64,000 bases of DNA. It comes from Sphaerisporangium rhizosphaerae. GTDB lineage: Bacteria; Actinomycetota; Actinomycetes; Streptosporangiales; Streptosporangiaceae. A program made the position numbers and the translations under genes. Location: the NCBI RefSeq assembly GCF_042665155.1, contig NZ_JBHTCG010000012.1:124001-188000 (forward strand). The letters run 5' to 3'. A model generated the notes under the pieces. It did not search any database and was not told the origin of the DNA. It saw only the letters and a program-made list of their open reading frames with translations. This document shows, piece by piece, positions 32,657-41,556 of the stretch (position 1 is its first letter; each line of letters starts with the position of its first letter).

Positions 32657-33553
32657 TCAGTGCAGCTCGGTGCGCAGCTCGTGCGAGCCGTCTTCCCTGG
32701 TGATCTCGTAGTACACGCGCCGCCGTCCGTCGGGCAGCGGCAGGATGTCCAGGTAGCGCAGCCCGCCGTAGGGGGACTCCGCGATGGGCTCGGTGCCTAC
32801 CGGGGCCAGCGTGGAGTAGGCGCCGATGGCCAGCCCCGTGCGCTCCTCGTAGTTCTCCGCCGCGGTGGCCCGTCCGTCGTAGGTGGCCAGGACGGTGTCG
32901 CCGGCGTGCAGCACCGAGGTCACTCGGGCGCCCCGCGCGTCCCAGCAGCCCGGACGGCCGCTGAGCGCCGTGCCCTCCCAGGTCCACTCCAGGCCGTCGG
33001 CGCTGGTGGCGTAGTCGGTGACCATCTGGTCCTCCTCGCCCGGGTCCGACAGGGGATGGCAGGAGGCCCACAGGTGCCACTGGCCGTCGTGGTGGAGGAT
33101 CACCGGGTCCTTGACCGCGGTCTTGGGGTCGCCGGGCAGCACGACCTTGCGCTGGGCGGCGTCGAACGCCGACGGCTCGGCGGCCTCCATCACCTCGACG
33201 CGCCAGTGCTTGGTGCCGTGGGTGGCGCAGCTGATGTAGAGCCGCCACCGGCCCTCGGGCGTGCGCACCAGCGCGGGACGCTCCAGGGACTCGGTGTCGG
33301 CCTCCTCGCGGGTGATGGTGTAGATCGGCTCGAACCGCTCGCCGTCCAGGGACCGCGCGACGCGGACCGCGTAGCCGCGTCCCTCGCCGATCGGCCGCCG
33401 GAGGCGGTAGGCGAGGTAGAAGACGCCATCGCTGTGGACGGAGCTCGGGGCCCCGACCCAGTGGCCGGGCTCATCCCCGGGAGGGGCGAGGACGAGGACC
33501 GAGCGGTCGGGCCGGAGAGCCGGCAGGGCGCTTCGCGGGTCGTTTTCGTTCAT
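32657..33553 (-). CDS. Five-bladed beta-propeller glycosidase-like protein
   Basis: A 298-residue protein resembling GH43/GH130-type propellers: a repeated pattern of D-G-x-W/Y-x-L-x-x (SDGVFYLAYRL, EGRWRLYISCATHG, DGQWHLWASCHPL) and a DPVILHHDG motif with an acidic residue in the expected propeller position. It has no signal peptide, so it would act in the cytoplasm. Whether it is an active glycosidase, phosphorylase or a binding protein is unclear. The ATG at 33553 was chosen over a GTG two codons earlier; no clear Shine-Dalgarno is seen. It is convergent with the sulfotransferase gene. Confidence 0.65.
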   Translation of the reverse strand: MNENDPRSALPALRPDRSVLVLAPPGDEPGHWVGAPSSVHSDGVFYLAYRLRRPIGEGRGYAVRVARSLDGERFEPIYTITREEADTESLERPALVRTPEGRWRLYISCATHGTKHWRVEVMEAAEPSAFDAAQRKVVLPGDPKTAVKDPVILHHDGQWHLWASCHPLSDPGEEDQMVTDYATSADGLEWTWEGTALSGRPGCWDARGARVTSVLHAGDTVLATYDGRATAAENYEERTGLAIGAYSTLAPVGTEPIAESPYGGLRYLDILPLPDGRRRVYYEITREDGSHELRTELH

Positions 33554-33718
33554 CGGCACGTCGAAACAATAGACGGGAATCGGGGGTGATGACGAAAGAT
33601 TGGCCGGTCATAGGGGGTGCGAGTCACCCCAGAGTGCTCCCGGGGCCACCCCCGGAGTCCCCGCGATTCCGGCATGCGCCACCGTCCCGAGCGGCGACTG
33701 CCTGGTCACGGCCGCCGC

Positions 33719-34435
33719 TCAGGAGACCACCGTGCCGACGAGATGGCCGACGCCGAAGGTGACCGCGGCCGCCGCCGCGCCGAGCGCGAGCTGCCTGGCG
33801 CCGCCGAACAGCGGCGAGCGGCTGGTGAGCCGCGCGACCAGCGCTCCGGTGGCGAACAGCGCCACCGCGGTGAGCGCCACCGCCACGGCCACCGAGCCGA
33901 CGCCGAACAGGAACGGCAGCAGCGGCACCAGCGCGCCGAGCGCGAAGGCCAGGAAGGAGGACCCGGCCGCCTTCCACGGCGAGGGAAGGTCGTCGGGGTC
34001 GACGCCGAGCTCCTCGCGGGCGTGCACCCGCCAGGCGACCTCGTCGTGCCGGTGCAGCTGGCGGGCCACCTCGCGGGCCAGGTCAGGGGAGAGTCCGCGG
34101 GACTCGTACAGCGCCGCGAGCTCGCGCTCCTCGGCTTCGGGGTTCCGGGCGATCTCCCGGCGCTCGACGTCGATCTCCGCGAGCGTCATCTCGGTCTGCG
34201 AACGAACGGAGGTGTACTCGCCGGTGGCCATGGAGAAGGCGCCGGAGACCAGGCCCGCGAGGCCGGCGATCGTGACGGTGTGCGCCCCGGCGCCGCCGCC
34301 CACGACCCCGGCGATGAGCGAGGCGTTGGACACCAGCCCGTCCATGACGCCGAACACCGCCGGCCGCAGCCAGCCGCCGGTCACGTCCCTGTGGCTGTGG
34401 TGCACCTCGGCGGCGTGGAGGGGAGCGGAGGACAT
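33719..34435 (-). CDS. VIT1/CCC1-family Fe/Mn transporter-like membrane protein
   Basis: A 239-residue protein of the vacuolar-iron-transporter family. TM1 starts GGWLRPAVFGVMDGLVSNASLIAG (about 21-45), then ALAGLVSGAFSMATGEYTSVRSQ (about 55-80), a cytoplasmic acidic helical region (81-150; EIDVERREIARNPEAEERELAALY), and three further helices (about 155-235). Related proteins move Fe2+ or Mn2+ out of the cytosol. The ATG at 34435 follows AAAGGAA; upstream codons are not conserved. It follows the MocR gene in the same direction by 156 bp. Confidence 0.88.
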   Translation of the reverse strand: MSSAPLHAAEVHHSHRDVTGGWLRPAVFGVMDGLVSNASLIAGVVGGGAGAHTVTIAGLAGLVSGAFSMATGEYTSVRSQTEMTLAEIDVERREIARNPEAEERELAALYESRGLSPDLAREVARQLHRHDEVAWRVHAREELGVDPDDLPSPWKAAGSSFLAFALGALVPLLPFLFGVGSVAVAVALTAVALFATGALVARLTSRSPLFGGARQLALGAAAAAVTFGVGHLVGTVVS

Positions 34436-34591
34436 CGCGTTCCTTTCGGGCGGTCTGCCCACCGGGTGGGCGCCGGGACCGCCGGCGCCCTGCACACGGA
34501 CGCCTGCTCGAAGCCGCTGTCGTCCGTGGCCGATCGTTCACGCTAGCCAGCCGGGACGCCGGTGTCAAAGGACGGTAAAGCCCCCGGCGGC

Positions 34592-35932
34592 TCAGTCGGT
34601 GAGGGCGTCCTCGGGGGAGCTCCGCCCAAGGGCCGCCAGTTCCTCCAGGGCGCCTGCCAGCACCTCCGGCGGTGGTGAGGCCAGGCCGACGCGGACGGCG
34701 GCCGGCGCGCCGTGCGGCCCCGCGGCGAAGGACGCGGCCGGGGTGACCGCGATGCCCCGGCGCGCGGCGGCGGCGACGAAGGTCTCGGCGTGCCAGGGGC
34801 GCGGCAGCTCCCACCAGCAGTAGTAGCCGTGGGGGTCGGCGCGCACGGCGAACCCCGCGAGGGCGCTGGCGGCCAGGCGCTGGCGGGCCGCGGCGTCCTC
34901 GCGCTTGGCCCGCACGACGGCGTCGACGGTGCCGTCGGCGGTCCAGCGGGCGGCGGCCTCCAGCGCGAAACCCGTCGCCGTCCAGGCCCCCGACCGCAGG
35001 GCGGCGGCCATCGGCGCCGCCAGGCCGGCGGGGGTGACCGCGAAGCCGGCCGTCAGCCCCGGGGCCAGCCGCTTGGACAGGCTGTCGAGCAGGATCGTGC
35101 GCTCGGGGGCCAGCGCCGCGAGGGGCGGCTGGTCACCGGCGTGCAGGAACGCCCAGACGGCGTCCTCGATGGCGTGCAGCCCGAGGTCGCCGAGCGTCTC
35201 GGCCAGTTCCTGGCGCCGGTGGGCGGGCATGGTCGACGACAACGGGTTGTGCAGGGTCGGCTGGAGGTACACCGCGCGCAGCGGGGCGCCGCGGTGGGCG
35301 GCGGCCAGCGCCTCCGGGACCAGCCCCTTCTCGTCGCAGGCCAGCGGGACCAGGGTGACGCCGAGCCGGGCGGCGATCGTCTTGACCATCGGGTAGGTGA
35401 GGGCCTCGACGCCGAGCCGCGCCCCCGGCGGCACCAGCGCGGCGAGCGCCGCGGCGATCGCCTGCCGCCCGCCGGCGGCGAACAGCACGCGGGCGGGGTC
35501 GGGCCGCCAGCCGCCCCGGGCCAGCAACCCGGCGGCCGCGTCCCGGGCCGCGGCCGTCCCTTGTGCGGGCATCGGGCGCAGCGCCGAGCCGAGCACGTCC
35601 GGGCGCAGCATGCCGCCCAGGCTTCCGGCCAGCAGGGCCGGCTGCCCGGGCACCACGGGATAGTTGAGCTCCAGGTCCACGCGCGACCCGCCCGGCTCGA
35701 CCAGGGCGCTGCCAGGGGAGCGGCCCGGGGCGCGCACGAACGTCCCGCGGCCCACCTCTCCGGCGACCAGGCCCCGCTTGGCGAGCTCCTGGTACACCCG
35801 GCCGGCGGTGGAGGCGGCGATGCCGCGCCGCCGCGCGAAGAGCCGCTGGGGCGGCAGCCGGTCGCCCGGGCGCAGCCGGCCGGCGGCGATGTCGGCGGCC
35901 ACGGCGTCGGCGATCACCCGGTAGTCCTCCAT
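34592..35932 (-). CDS. MocR-type GntR regulator with aminotransferase domain
   Basis: A 446-residue fusion of an N-terminal GntR winged helix (residues 1-70; YRVIADAVAADIAAGRLRPGDRLPPQRLFARRRGIAASTAGRVYQEL) and a fold-type I aminotransferase-like domain. The PLP lysine is in LLDSLSKRLAPGLTAGF, and the typical QPTLHNPLSSTMPAHRR loop is present. MocR proteins bind PLP or an external aldimine and control neighbouring metabolic genes. It diverges from an alpha/beta hydrolase gene, and the 127-bp gap carries two direct copies of ATTGCACCGA, a layout usual for MocR binding. The ATG at 35932 is the natural start. Confidence 0.92.
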   Translation of the reverse strand: MEDYRVIADAVAADIAAGRLRPGDRLPPQRLFARRRGIAASTAGRVYQELAKRGLVAGEVGRGTFVRAPGRSPGSALVEPGGSRVDLELNYPVVPGQPALLAGSLGGMLRPDVLGSALRPMPAQGTAAARDAAAGLLARGGWRPDPARVLFAAGGRQAIAAALAALVPPGARLGVEALTYPMVKTIAARLGVTLVPLACDEKGLVPEALAAAHRGAPLRAVYLQPTLHNPLSSTMPAHRRQELAETLGDLGLHAIEDAVWAFLHAGDQPPLAALAPERTILLDSLSKRLAPGLTAGFAVTPAGLAAPMAAALRSGAWTATGFALEAAARWTADGTVDAVVRAKREDAAARQRLAASALAGFAVRADPHGYYCWWELPRPWHAETFVAAAARRGIAVTPAASFAAGPHGAPAAVRVGLASPPPEVLAGALEELAALGRSSPEDALTD

Positions 35933-35958
35933 CGGACCCCTATCGATACGAAGTCAAC

Positions 35959-35992
35959 ATTGCACCGAGGGCAATTTACCCTATTGCACCGA
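35959..35992. promoter_or_regulatory. Direct repeats in the MocR/hydrolase divergent promoter
   Basis: ATTGCACCGA occurs at 35959-35968 and 35983-35992 (24-bp period), with an inverted GGGCAAT between. Probable binding site of the divergent MocR regulator. Confidence 0.55.
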
Positions 35993-36059
35993 TCGACGTG
36001 TCCCGCCTAGCATCGCGGCCAGGCCCGGACGTCACGGGCGCCGTGGAAGGGGAGCAGCG

Positions 36060-36908
36060 ATGGGGATGACGGCCGAGGTCAACGGGATCACCGTCGCCTA
36101 CGACGACGAGGGCGGCGGTGCGCCACTGGTGTTGGTCCACGGACACCCGTTCGACCGGTCGATGTGGGCGCCGCAGGTCGCCGGCCTCGCCGGCCCGGCA
36201 TGGCGGGTCATCGTCCCCGACCTGCGCGGCTACGGCGACAGCACCGTCGTCCCCGGCATCACGCCGCTCGCGGTCTTCGCCCGGGACATCGCCGCCCTGC
36301 TGGACCACCTGGGGGTGGAGGAGGCCGTCATCGGCGGGCTGTCCATGGGCGGTCAGATCGTGCTGGAGTTCCACCGGCTGTTCCCCGGCCGCGTGCGCGG
36401 GCTCGTCCTGGCCGACACCTTCGCCCAGGGGGAGACCGAGGAGGGCAGGAGGACGCGCAACGCCATGGCCGACCGCCTCCTCGCCGAGGGCATGCGCCCC
36501 TACGCCGAGGAGGTGCTGCCCAAGATGGTGGCCCCCTCCACGATCGCGACGATGCCCGAGGTCGCCGCCCACGTGCTGCGGATGATGCGTGACGCGCCCG
36601 CCGAGGGCGCGGCCGCGGCGCTGCGCGGCCGGGCCGAGCGTCCCGACTACAGCGCCATGCTCGCCGCCGTCGCGGTGCCCGCGCTGGTCGTGGTGGGACG
36701 CCACGACGAGTTCACCCCGGTCGCCGACGCCGAGTTCATGCACCGCCGCATCCCGCGCTCGACGCTGGCGGTGATCGAGGGCGCCGCGCACATGCCGAAC
36801 CTGGAGGCGCCCGCCGAGTTCGGCCGCGCGCTCGACGAGTTCCTGTCGACCTTCCCCGCGGCGACGCCTGGTCCGCCCGTCCGGCCCGGTCCCGTCGGCG
36901 GCTCCTGA
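36060..36908 (+). CDS. Alpha/beta-hydrolase
   Basis: A 282-residue hydrolase. The oxyanion motif is VLVHGHPFDRSMW (24-36), the nucleophile elbow GLSMGG (Ser95), the acid likely in VVGRHDEFTP (near 220) and the base His in EGAAHMPNLEAP (near 244). This is the fold of haloalkane/aryl-ester and enol-lactone hydrolases; the substrate cannot be assigned. The ATG at 36060 follows AAGGGGAGC. It diverges from the MocR gene, which probably regulates it. The last 25 residues are disordered. Confidence 0.9.
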   Translation: MGMTAEVNGITVAYDDEGGGAPLVLVHGHPFDRSMWAPQVAGLAGPAWRVIVPDLRGYGDSTVVPGITPLAVFARDIAALLDHLGVEEAVIGGLSMGGQIVLEFHRLFPGRVRGLVLADTFAQGETEEGRRTRNAMADRLLAEGMRPYAEEVLPKMVAPSTIATMPEVAAHVLRMMRDAPAEGAAAALRGRAERPDYSAMLAAVAVPALVVVGRHDEFTPVADAEFMHRRIPRSTLAVIEGAAHMPNLEAPAEFGRALDEFLSTFPAATPGPPVRPGPVGGS

Positions 36909-37184
36909 GCCCGCCGTGCGACTCGGCGCCGGCGAATCCGGCGACTCCTGCGCGGATCCGGTGAATCCGGCGGTTCCGGCCGCTGCCGCCCGGCTCCGGC
37001 CCTGGCGGCGCCGGCACGGCGTACCGGCCCCGGCGGGGACGGCAGGTGGTACACGGTGGTCGGCCGGAGCGGTGAGAATGGGACCGACGACCGGAGACGG
37101 GGCCGGTCACCGCCCTTCGCGCCCGGCTTCCCCGAGCGGCCCGACGGCCGGTCGCCGGCACGGCTCAACGGAGAAGAGACGACC

Positions 37185-37565
37185 ATGGCCGACAAGCCGG
37201 TGCTGACACCAGGCCCCGACCACCCCATCACCGTCGAGCGCACTCCCGGCCGCGTCGTGGTGTCGGCGGGCGGGCGCGTGCTGGCCGACACCCGTGACGC
37301 CCTGACCCTGCGCGAGGCGGACTACCCGCCGGTGCAGTACATCCCGCGCGAGGACGTCGACATGGGGCGGCTCGAGCGCACCGACCACGCCACCTACTGT
37401 CCCTACAAGGGCGACGCCTCCTACTACAGCCTCGCCGAAGGCGGTGAGAAGGGCGTCAACGCCATCTGGACCTACGAGACCCCCTACCCGGCCGTCGCCG
37501 AAATCGAGGGCCACCTCGCCTTCTATCCCGACCGTGTCGCCATCGAGGAGCACCCCGCCGGCTGA
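37185..37565 (+). CDS. DUF427 family protein
   Basis: A 126-residue single DUF427 domain, with the hallmark segments VVVSAGGRVLADTRDALTLREADYPPVQYIPREDV and TYCPYKGDASYYSL. Structures of the family show a small beta barrel; the biochemical role is unknown. The ATG at 37185 follows GGAGAAGAG. The 276 bp before it, after the hydrolase gene, are GC-rich with short imperfect repeats (GGCGAATCCGG, GGTGAATCCGG) and no evident gene. It is convergent with the MFS gene. Confidence 0.88.
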   Translation: MADKPVLTPGPDHPITVERTPGRVVVSAGGRVLADTRDALTLREADYPPVQYIPREDVDMGRLERTDHATYCPYKGDASYYSLAEGGEKGVNAIWTYETPYPAVAEIEGHLAFYPDRVAIEEHPAG

Positions 37566-37617
37566 CCGCCCCACCGCGTCCCGGCCCCGCCGGCGTGGCG
37601 CCCGGCGCGCGGGCCGC

Positions 37618-38790
37618 TCAGGCGGCGGCGCGGTCGGTGTTCTCGGCGGGCGGGCGCCGAGCCAGTGAGCCGGCGCCCAGGAGCACCGCGGCCATCGCCA
37701 CGGTCACCAGGACGAAGGAGATCGGCAGGCTGGTGACGGACGCCACCCCGCCGATCATGCTCGGCGCGACGAAGCCCGAGCTGTAGCTGATCGTGGCGAC
37801 CCCGGCGACGCCCTCGCTGGGCGTGCGCCCGGCGTTGCCGGCCGCCGCGAACACCAGCGGCACCACCACGGCCACCCCGAGCCCGATCAGCATGAACCCG
37901 GCGATGGCGGGCGGCGGGGTGCGCGCCGCCACGACCAGCACCCCGCCCGCCGTGGCGAGCAGCCCGCTGAGGCGCACAGAGACGACCGGGCCGACGCGGC
38001 GTACCACCAGGTCCCCGCCCAGTCGCCCCGCGGCCATGGTGAAGGCGAACCCGGTGTAGGCGAACGCCGCGACGCCGGGGGAGGTGCCGGTGACCTGCCG
38101 AAGGTAGACCGCGCACCAGTCCTGGGCCGCCGCCTCTCCGAAGACCGCGCAGAAGCCGACCGCCCCCAGCACGAGCAGGGGCCGGGACGGCAGCACGAAC
38201 CGCGCCGGAGCGTCCTGACCCGCCGGGGCGCGCACGTCCAGCAGCCATGGCCCGGCCGCCGCGCCCACGACCAGCAGCACCGCGGCCATCGCGGCGAGGT
38301 GGACGCGGGCGTCCACTCCGGCGTGCGCCGCCGCCACCCCCACCGCGCCGCCCGCGAGCCCGCCGACGCTCCACATCCCGTGCAGGCCGGGCATGATCGA
38401 ACGGCCCAGCCGCTGCTCGACCTCGATGCCCTGCGCGTTCATCACCACGTCGCACATGCCCGCGACCGCGCCGTACACCAGCAGGGTGACCCACAGCACG
38501 GCCAGACCCGGCGCGAGCGCCGGCAGGGCGAGCATGACGCACCACAGGGCGATCAGCAGGCGGGTGGCGGGCCGGACCCCGACGCGGTGGGCGAACCGCC
38601 CCACCATGGGCATCGTGACCAGCGAGCCGACGGCCGGGGCGAGCAGGGCGAGCCCGAGCTCTCCGGGACCGGCGCCCAGATGCTCCTGCAGCCAGGGGAT
38701 GCGGGTGGCGAAAGAGCCGGACACCGCGCCGTGCACCGCGAAGGTCACGGCGATGGCCACGCGGGCGCGCCTGACGATGCCCCGGTCCAC
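37618..38790 (-). CDS. Major facilitator superfamily transporter
   Basis: A 390-residue MFS protein with twelve predicted helices. Loop motifs include GRFAHRVGVRPATR (motif A between TM2 and TM3, about 63-76) and GIEVEQRLGRSIMPGLHGMWSVGGLAGG around TM5, a pattern of the Bcr/YbjJ-type efflux branch. A drug or metabolite exporter is likely, the substrate unknown. The start is a GTG at 38790. It faces away from the ArsR-like gene at 38983. Confidence 0.87.
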   Translation of the reverse strand: MDRGIVRRARVAIAVTFAVHGAVSGSFATRIPWLQEHLGAGPGELGLALLAPAVGSLVTMPMVGRFAHRVGVRPATRLLIALWCVMLALPALAPGLAVLWVTLLVYGAVAGMCDVVMNAQGIEVEQRLGRSIMPGLHGMWSVGGLAGGAVGVAAAHAGVDARVHLAAMAAVLLVVGAAAGPWLLDVRAPAGQDAPARFVLPSRPLLVLGAVGFCAVFGEAAAQDWCAVYLRQVTGTSPGVAAFAYTGFAFTMAAGRLGGDLVVRRVGPVVSVRLSGLLATAGGVLVVAARTPPPAIAGFMLIGLGVAVVVPLVFAAAGNAGRTPSEGVAGVATISYSSGFVAPSMIGGVASVTSLPISFVLVTVAMAAVLLGAGSLARRPPAENTDRAAA

Positions 38791-38982
38791 GGCAAGAACC
38801 TAGCAGAGCCCCCCGCGCCGGCCGGCGCGAGGTGATCATGGCGTCGCGGGCTCGTCCCGGCGGGCCTTCGCGGCGGGGGCGGGACTACGCTTCTGGGGAC
38901 GGTCCCATGGGGACGGCACGCCGCTCCGGGACGGGGCGGGGCCGCCTTGACGGGCGAATCTGGTCGCTGGGAGTGTTGCGGC

Positions 38983-39639
38983 ATGTTGGATGTGGCGGTC
39001 ATCGAGGATCCGGCGGCGGCCGAGGTCTCGCTCGATCCGGTGCGGGCCCGTCTGCTGGCCGAGCTGGCCGTCCCCGGGTCGGCCACCATGCTGGCGGCCA
39101 AGGTCGGCCTGCCGCGGCAGAAGGTGAACTACCACCTCAAGACCCTTGAGCGGTACGGGCTGGTCGAGCTGGTGGAGGAGCGGCGCAAGGGCAACGTGAC
39201 CGAGCGCGTGATGCGCGCCACCGCCGCCTCCTACGTCATCTCGCCGGTCGCGCTCGCCCCGGTGCAGCCCGATCCCTCCCGCGCGCCCGATCAGTTGTCG
39301 GCGCGGTGGCTGCTGGCGGTGGCCTCCCGGCTGGTGCGCGACGTCGGGCAGCTGATCACCGGGGCGGCCAAGGCGCGCCAGAAGGTCGCCACCTTCGCCA
39401 TCGACGGCGAGATCCGCTTCGCCTCGGCCGCCGACCGCGCCGCGTTCGCCCGCGAGCTGGCCGAGGCGGTCACCACGCTGGTGGGCAAGTACCACGACGA
39501 GGGGGCCGCGGGCGGGCGCGACCACCGGGTCATCGTGGCCGTCCACCCGAGCATCACCCGTGACCCCGGCGAGACAGGCGACCCCGGCGAGACCGGCGCC
39601 ACCCCGACCGCGACCAAGGACGCGACCAAGGAGCAGTGA
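38983..39639 (+). CDS. ArsR-like winged-helix regulator, SRPBCC-linked
   Basis: A 218-residue regulator with an N-terminal HTH (about 25-75; DPVRARLLAELAVPGSATMLAAKVGLPRQKVNYHLKTLERYGLVEL). The C-terminal half is helical (WLLAVASRLVRDVGQLITGAAKARQKVATF) and resembles the extended ArsR-type regulators paired with activator-of-Hsp90/SRPBCC proteins. The ATG at 38983 has GGGAG 10 nt upstream. Its stop overlaps or touches the start of the SRPBCC gene, so the two are an operon. It ends in repeated GDPGETG and a Thr/Lys-rich tail. Confidence 0.85.
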   Translation: MLDVAVIEDPAAAEVSLDPVRARLLAELAVPGSATMLAAKVGLPRQKVNYHLKTLERYGLVELVEERRKGNVTERVMRATAASYVISPVALAPVQPDPSRAPDQLSARWLLAVASRLVRDVGQLITGAAKARQKVATFAIDGEIRFASAADRAAFARELAEAVTTLVGKYHDEGAAGGRDHRVIVAVHPSITRDPGETGDPGETGATPTATKDATKEQ

Positions 39640-39644
39640 GCGGC

Positions 39645-40394
39645 ATGCGGCACGAATTCGAGGTGCGCGAGGAGATCGCGCTCGACGCGACGCCCGAGGA
39701 GGTCTGGGAGGCCATCGCCACCGGGCCGGGCATCGACTCCTGGTTCATGGGGCGCAACGAGGTCGAGCCGGGCGTGGGCAACACCGTGCGCCACAGCCTG
39801 ATGGGGCACACCACGAACGCCACGGTCACCGCGTGGGAGCCCGGCAAGCGGTTCACCTACCAGAGCGAGCAGAACCCCGACGGCACGTTCATGGCCTTCG
39901 ACTACCTCATCGAGGGCCGCGAGCGGGGCAGCACCGTGCTGCGGCTGGTGCACAGCGGCTTCCTCGGCGACGACTGGGAGGCCCAGTACGACGCGCTGAA
40001 GAAGGGCGACGGCATGTACATGCGCAAGCTCGCCGCCTACCTCAAGCACTTCCCCGGGCGCACCTCGACCTTCGCCCTGCTGGTCCCCGGCCCCCAGGTG
40101 CCCGGGCACGAGCAGGTGTGGACGGCGTTCAAGAGCGCGCTGGGCGTGGCGGGCGAGATCACCCCCGGCACGCCGGTGCGCCTGACGGTGCCGGGGCTGC
40201 CGCCCGCGGACGGCGTGGTCGAGAGCACCGAGTACCCGAGCATCCCCAGCGTCTGCACCGGCGACGCGCTGTACACGTTCATGCACGGCTACCGCGACAC
40301 GGTCGTGGTGGAGCAGCACGGCTTCACCGAGGGCGCCGACGTCGAGGCGACCGAGCAGGCGTGGAAGTCCTGGCTGGCCCAGGCGTTCGCCTGA
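39645..40394 (+). CDS. SRPBCC/AHSA1-like ligand-binding protein, copy 1
   Basis: A 249-residue Bet v1-fold protein. The N-terminal half has VREEIALDATPEEVWEAIATGPGIDSWFMG and the WEPGKRFTYQ and FDYLIEGRERGSTVLRLVHSGFLGDDW signatures of the AHSA1 family, followed by a second, less conserved half. Such proteins bind hydrophobic ligands. The ATG at 39645 has AAGGAG 11 nt upstream; a GTG at 39636, overlapping the regulator's stop, would add three residues. It is about 50% similar by eye to the convergent gene at 40576-41316. Confidence 0.82.
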   Translation: MRHEFEVREEIALDATPEEVWEAIATGPGIDSWFMGRNEVEPGVGNTVRHSLMGHTTNATVTAWEPGKRFTYQSEQNPDGTFMAFDYLIEGRERGSTVLRLVHSGFLGDDWEAQYDALKKGDGMYMRKLAAYLKHFPGRTSTFALLVPGPQVPGHEQVWTAFKSALGVAGEITPGTPVRLTVPGLPPADGVVESTEYPSIPSVCTGDALYTFMHGYRDTVVVEQHGFTEGADVEATEQAWKSWLAQAFA

Positions 40395-40575
40395 GCGCCC
40401 GCCGTCGGCCGGCCTCGCACCCCGTCTGGGGGACGGCCGGCGCCGGGGCGTGGAGTCCGCCGGACGGGACGTGGCGGTCACGTCCCGCCCGGCGGCCGGG
40501 CTCCGCCCCGCCCGGCCGCGTCGCGCGCCGGGCGGCCCTCGCCTGCCGGCGGAGCCCAGGCGTTCGGGCCGGCGT

Positions 40576-41316
40576 TCAGGCCAGCTTGCCGAGCCAGGCC
40601 TGCCAGGCGTGCTCGCTCTCTTCGGCGTCCGCCGGCGCGAACAGGTGGTGGCCGATGACGAGCGTGTCGTGCATGCCGAGGATGAAGCGGTAGAGCGCGT
40701 CGCCGGTGCGCACGCCGAGGAAGCCCGGGGCGACGTAGTCGGCGACCCCTTCGACCGGCGGCAGCCCCTCGGGGGTCAGCCGCACGCGGTCGCCCGCGGA
40801 GACCGGGCCGGCCAGCCCGAGGCCGCGCTCGAGGACCTCCCACGCGGGCTCGGCGCCGCCCGCGGACGGGCGCGCCCCGAAGACGACCGTGGCCGTGCGG
40901 CCGGGGAAGTGGGCGAGGTACTGGCCGAGGCTGTGCAGGTACAGGTCCCAGCCGCGCCGGAGGGCGTCGTACTCGCCCTCCCAGTCGTCGCCGAGGACGC
41001 CGCTCTGCACCAGGCGCAGGACGGTGGTGCCCTGCCCGCGCCCCTCGATGAGGTACTCGAAGGCCATGAAGAGCCCTTCGGGGCTCTCGGGGCTGCGGAA
41101 GGCGAAGCGCCGGGCCGGCTCCCACGCGGTGACGGTGGCCTCGGAGGGCGGGAAGTCGCCGAAGTACTGCCGGGCGGACCCGCCGACACGCGGCTCGATC
41201 TCGTTGCGTCCCATGAACCAGGAGTCGGCGCCGGGGCCGGTGGCGATCGCCTCCCACACCTGCTCGGGGGTCGCCTGCAGCGTCACCTGCTTGCGCAGCT
41301 CGAACTCGTGCGGCAT
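40576..41316 (-). CDS. SRPBCC/AHSA1-like ligand-binding protein, copy 2
   Basis: A 246-residue paralogue of the preceding gene, in opposite orientation, with the shared segments TPEQVWEAIATGPGADSWFMGRNEIEP, WEPARRFAFR, FEYLIEGRGQGTTVLRLVQSG and LGDDWEGEYDALRRG. The ATG at 41316 follows GAGGAGCTC. Upstream, on the same strand, a promoter-like TTGACA lies at 41433-41438. The 180 bp between the two convergent copies hold no gene. The pair probably arose by inverted duplication and divergence. Confidence 0.82.
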   Translation of the reverse strand: MPHEFELRKQVTLQATPEQVWEAIATGPGADSWFMGRNEIEPRVGGSARQYFGDFPPSEATVTAWEPARRFAFRSPESPEGLFMAFEYLIEGRGQGTTVLRLVQSGVLGDDWEGEYDALRRGWDLYLHSLGQYLAHFPGRTATVVFGARPSAGGAEPAWEVLERGLGLAGPVSAGDRVRLTPEGLPPVEGVADYVAPGFLGVRTGDALYRFILGMHDTLVIGHHLFAPADAEESEHAWQAWLGKLA

Positions 41317-41432
41317 CGGGAGCTCCTCGTCCTCGGCGCCCACGGGCGCGCCGTCTGGTATGTCGGTGAGCGAGCGGGTCGTCAGGCGATGGCGGCCGCT
41401 CGGAGCATCACGATGCCACCGAAAGATTAATT

Positions 41433-41438
41433 TGTCAA
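41433..41438 (-). promoter_or_regulatory. Putative -35 element of the second SRPBCC gene
   Basis: TTGACA on the minus strand, followed after 17 bp by CATCGT (41410-41415). It lies in a locally AT-rich stretch 117 bp before the start at 41316, within an otherwise GC-rich region. Confidence 0.4.
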
Positions 41439-41556
41439 TACGACTTCAGTTGTCGGTGACGGCCGCTCGCCGCGTGGCCGCTGGAACGCCGCGGAGGGCC
41501 TTGCCGAGTGGGTGAACCCACGGCCTGGTGCCGCGCGCGCCGTCCGCCGTGGCCGG

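Noticed and set aside
41317..41556. A gene between the second SRPBCC gene and the oxygenase-like gene
   Set aside because: No frame with a ribosome site; the region instead shows promoter-like sequence.
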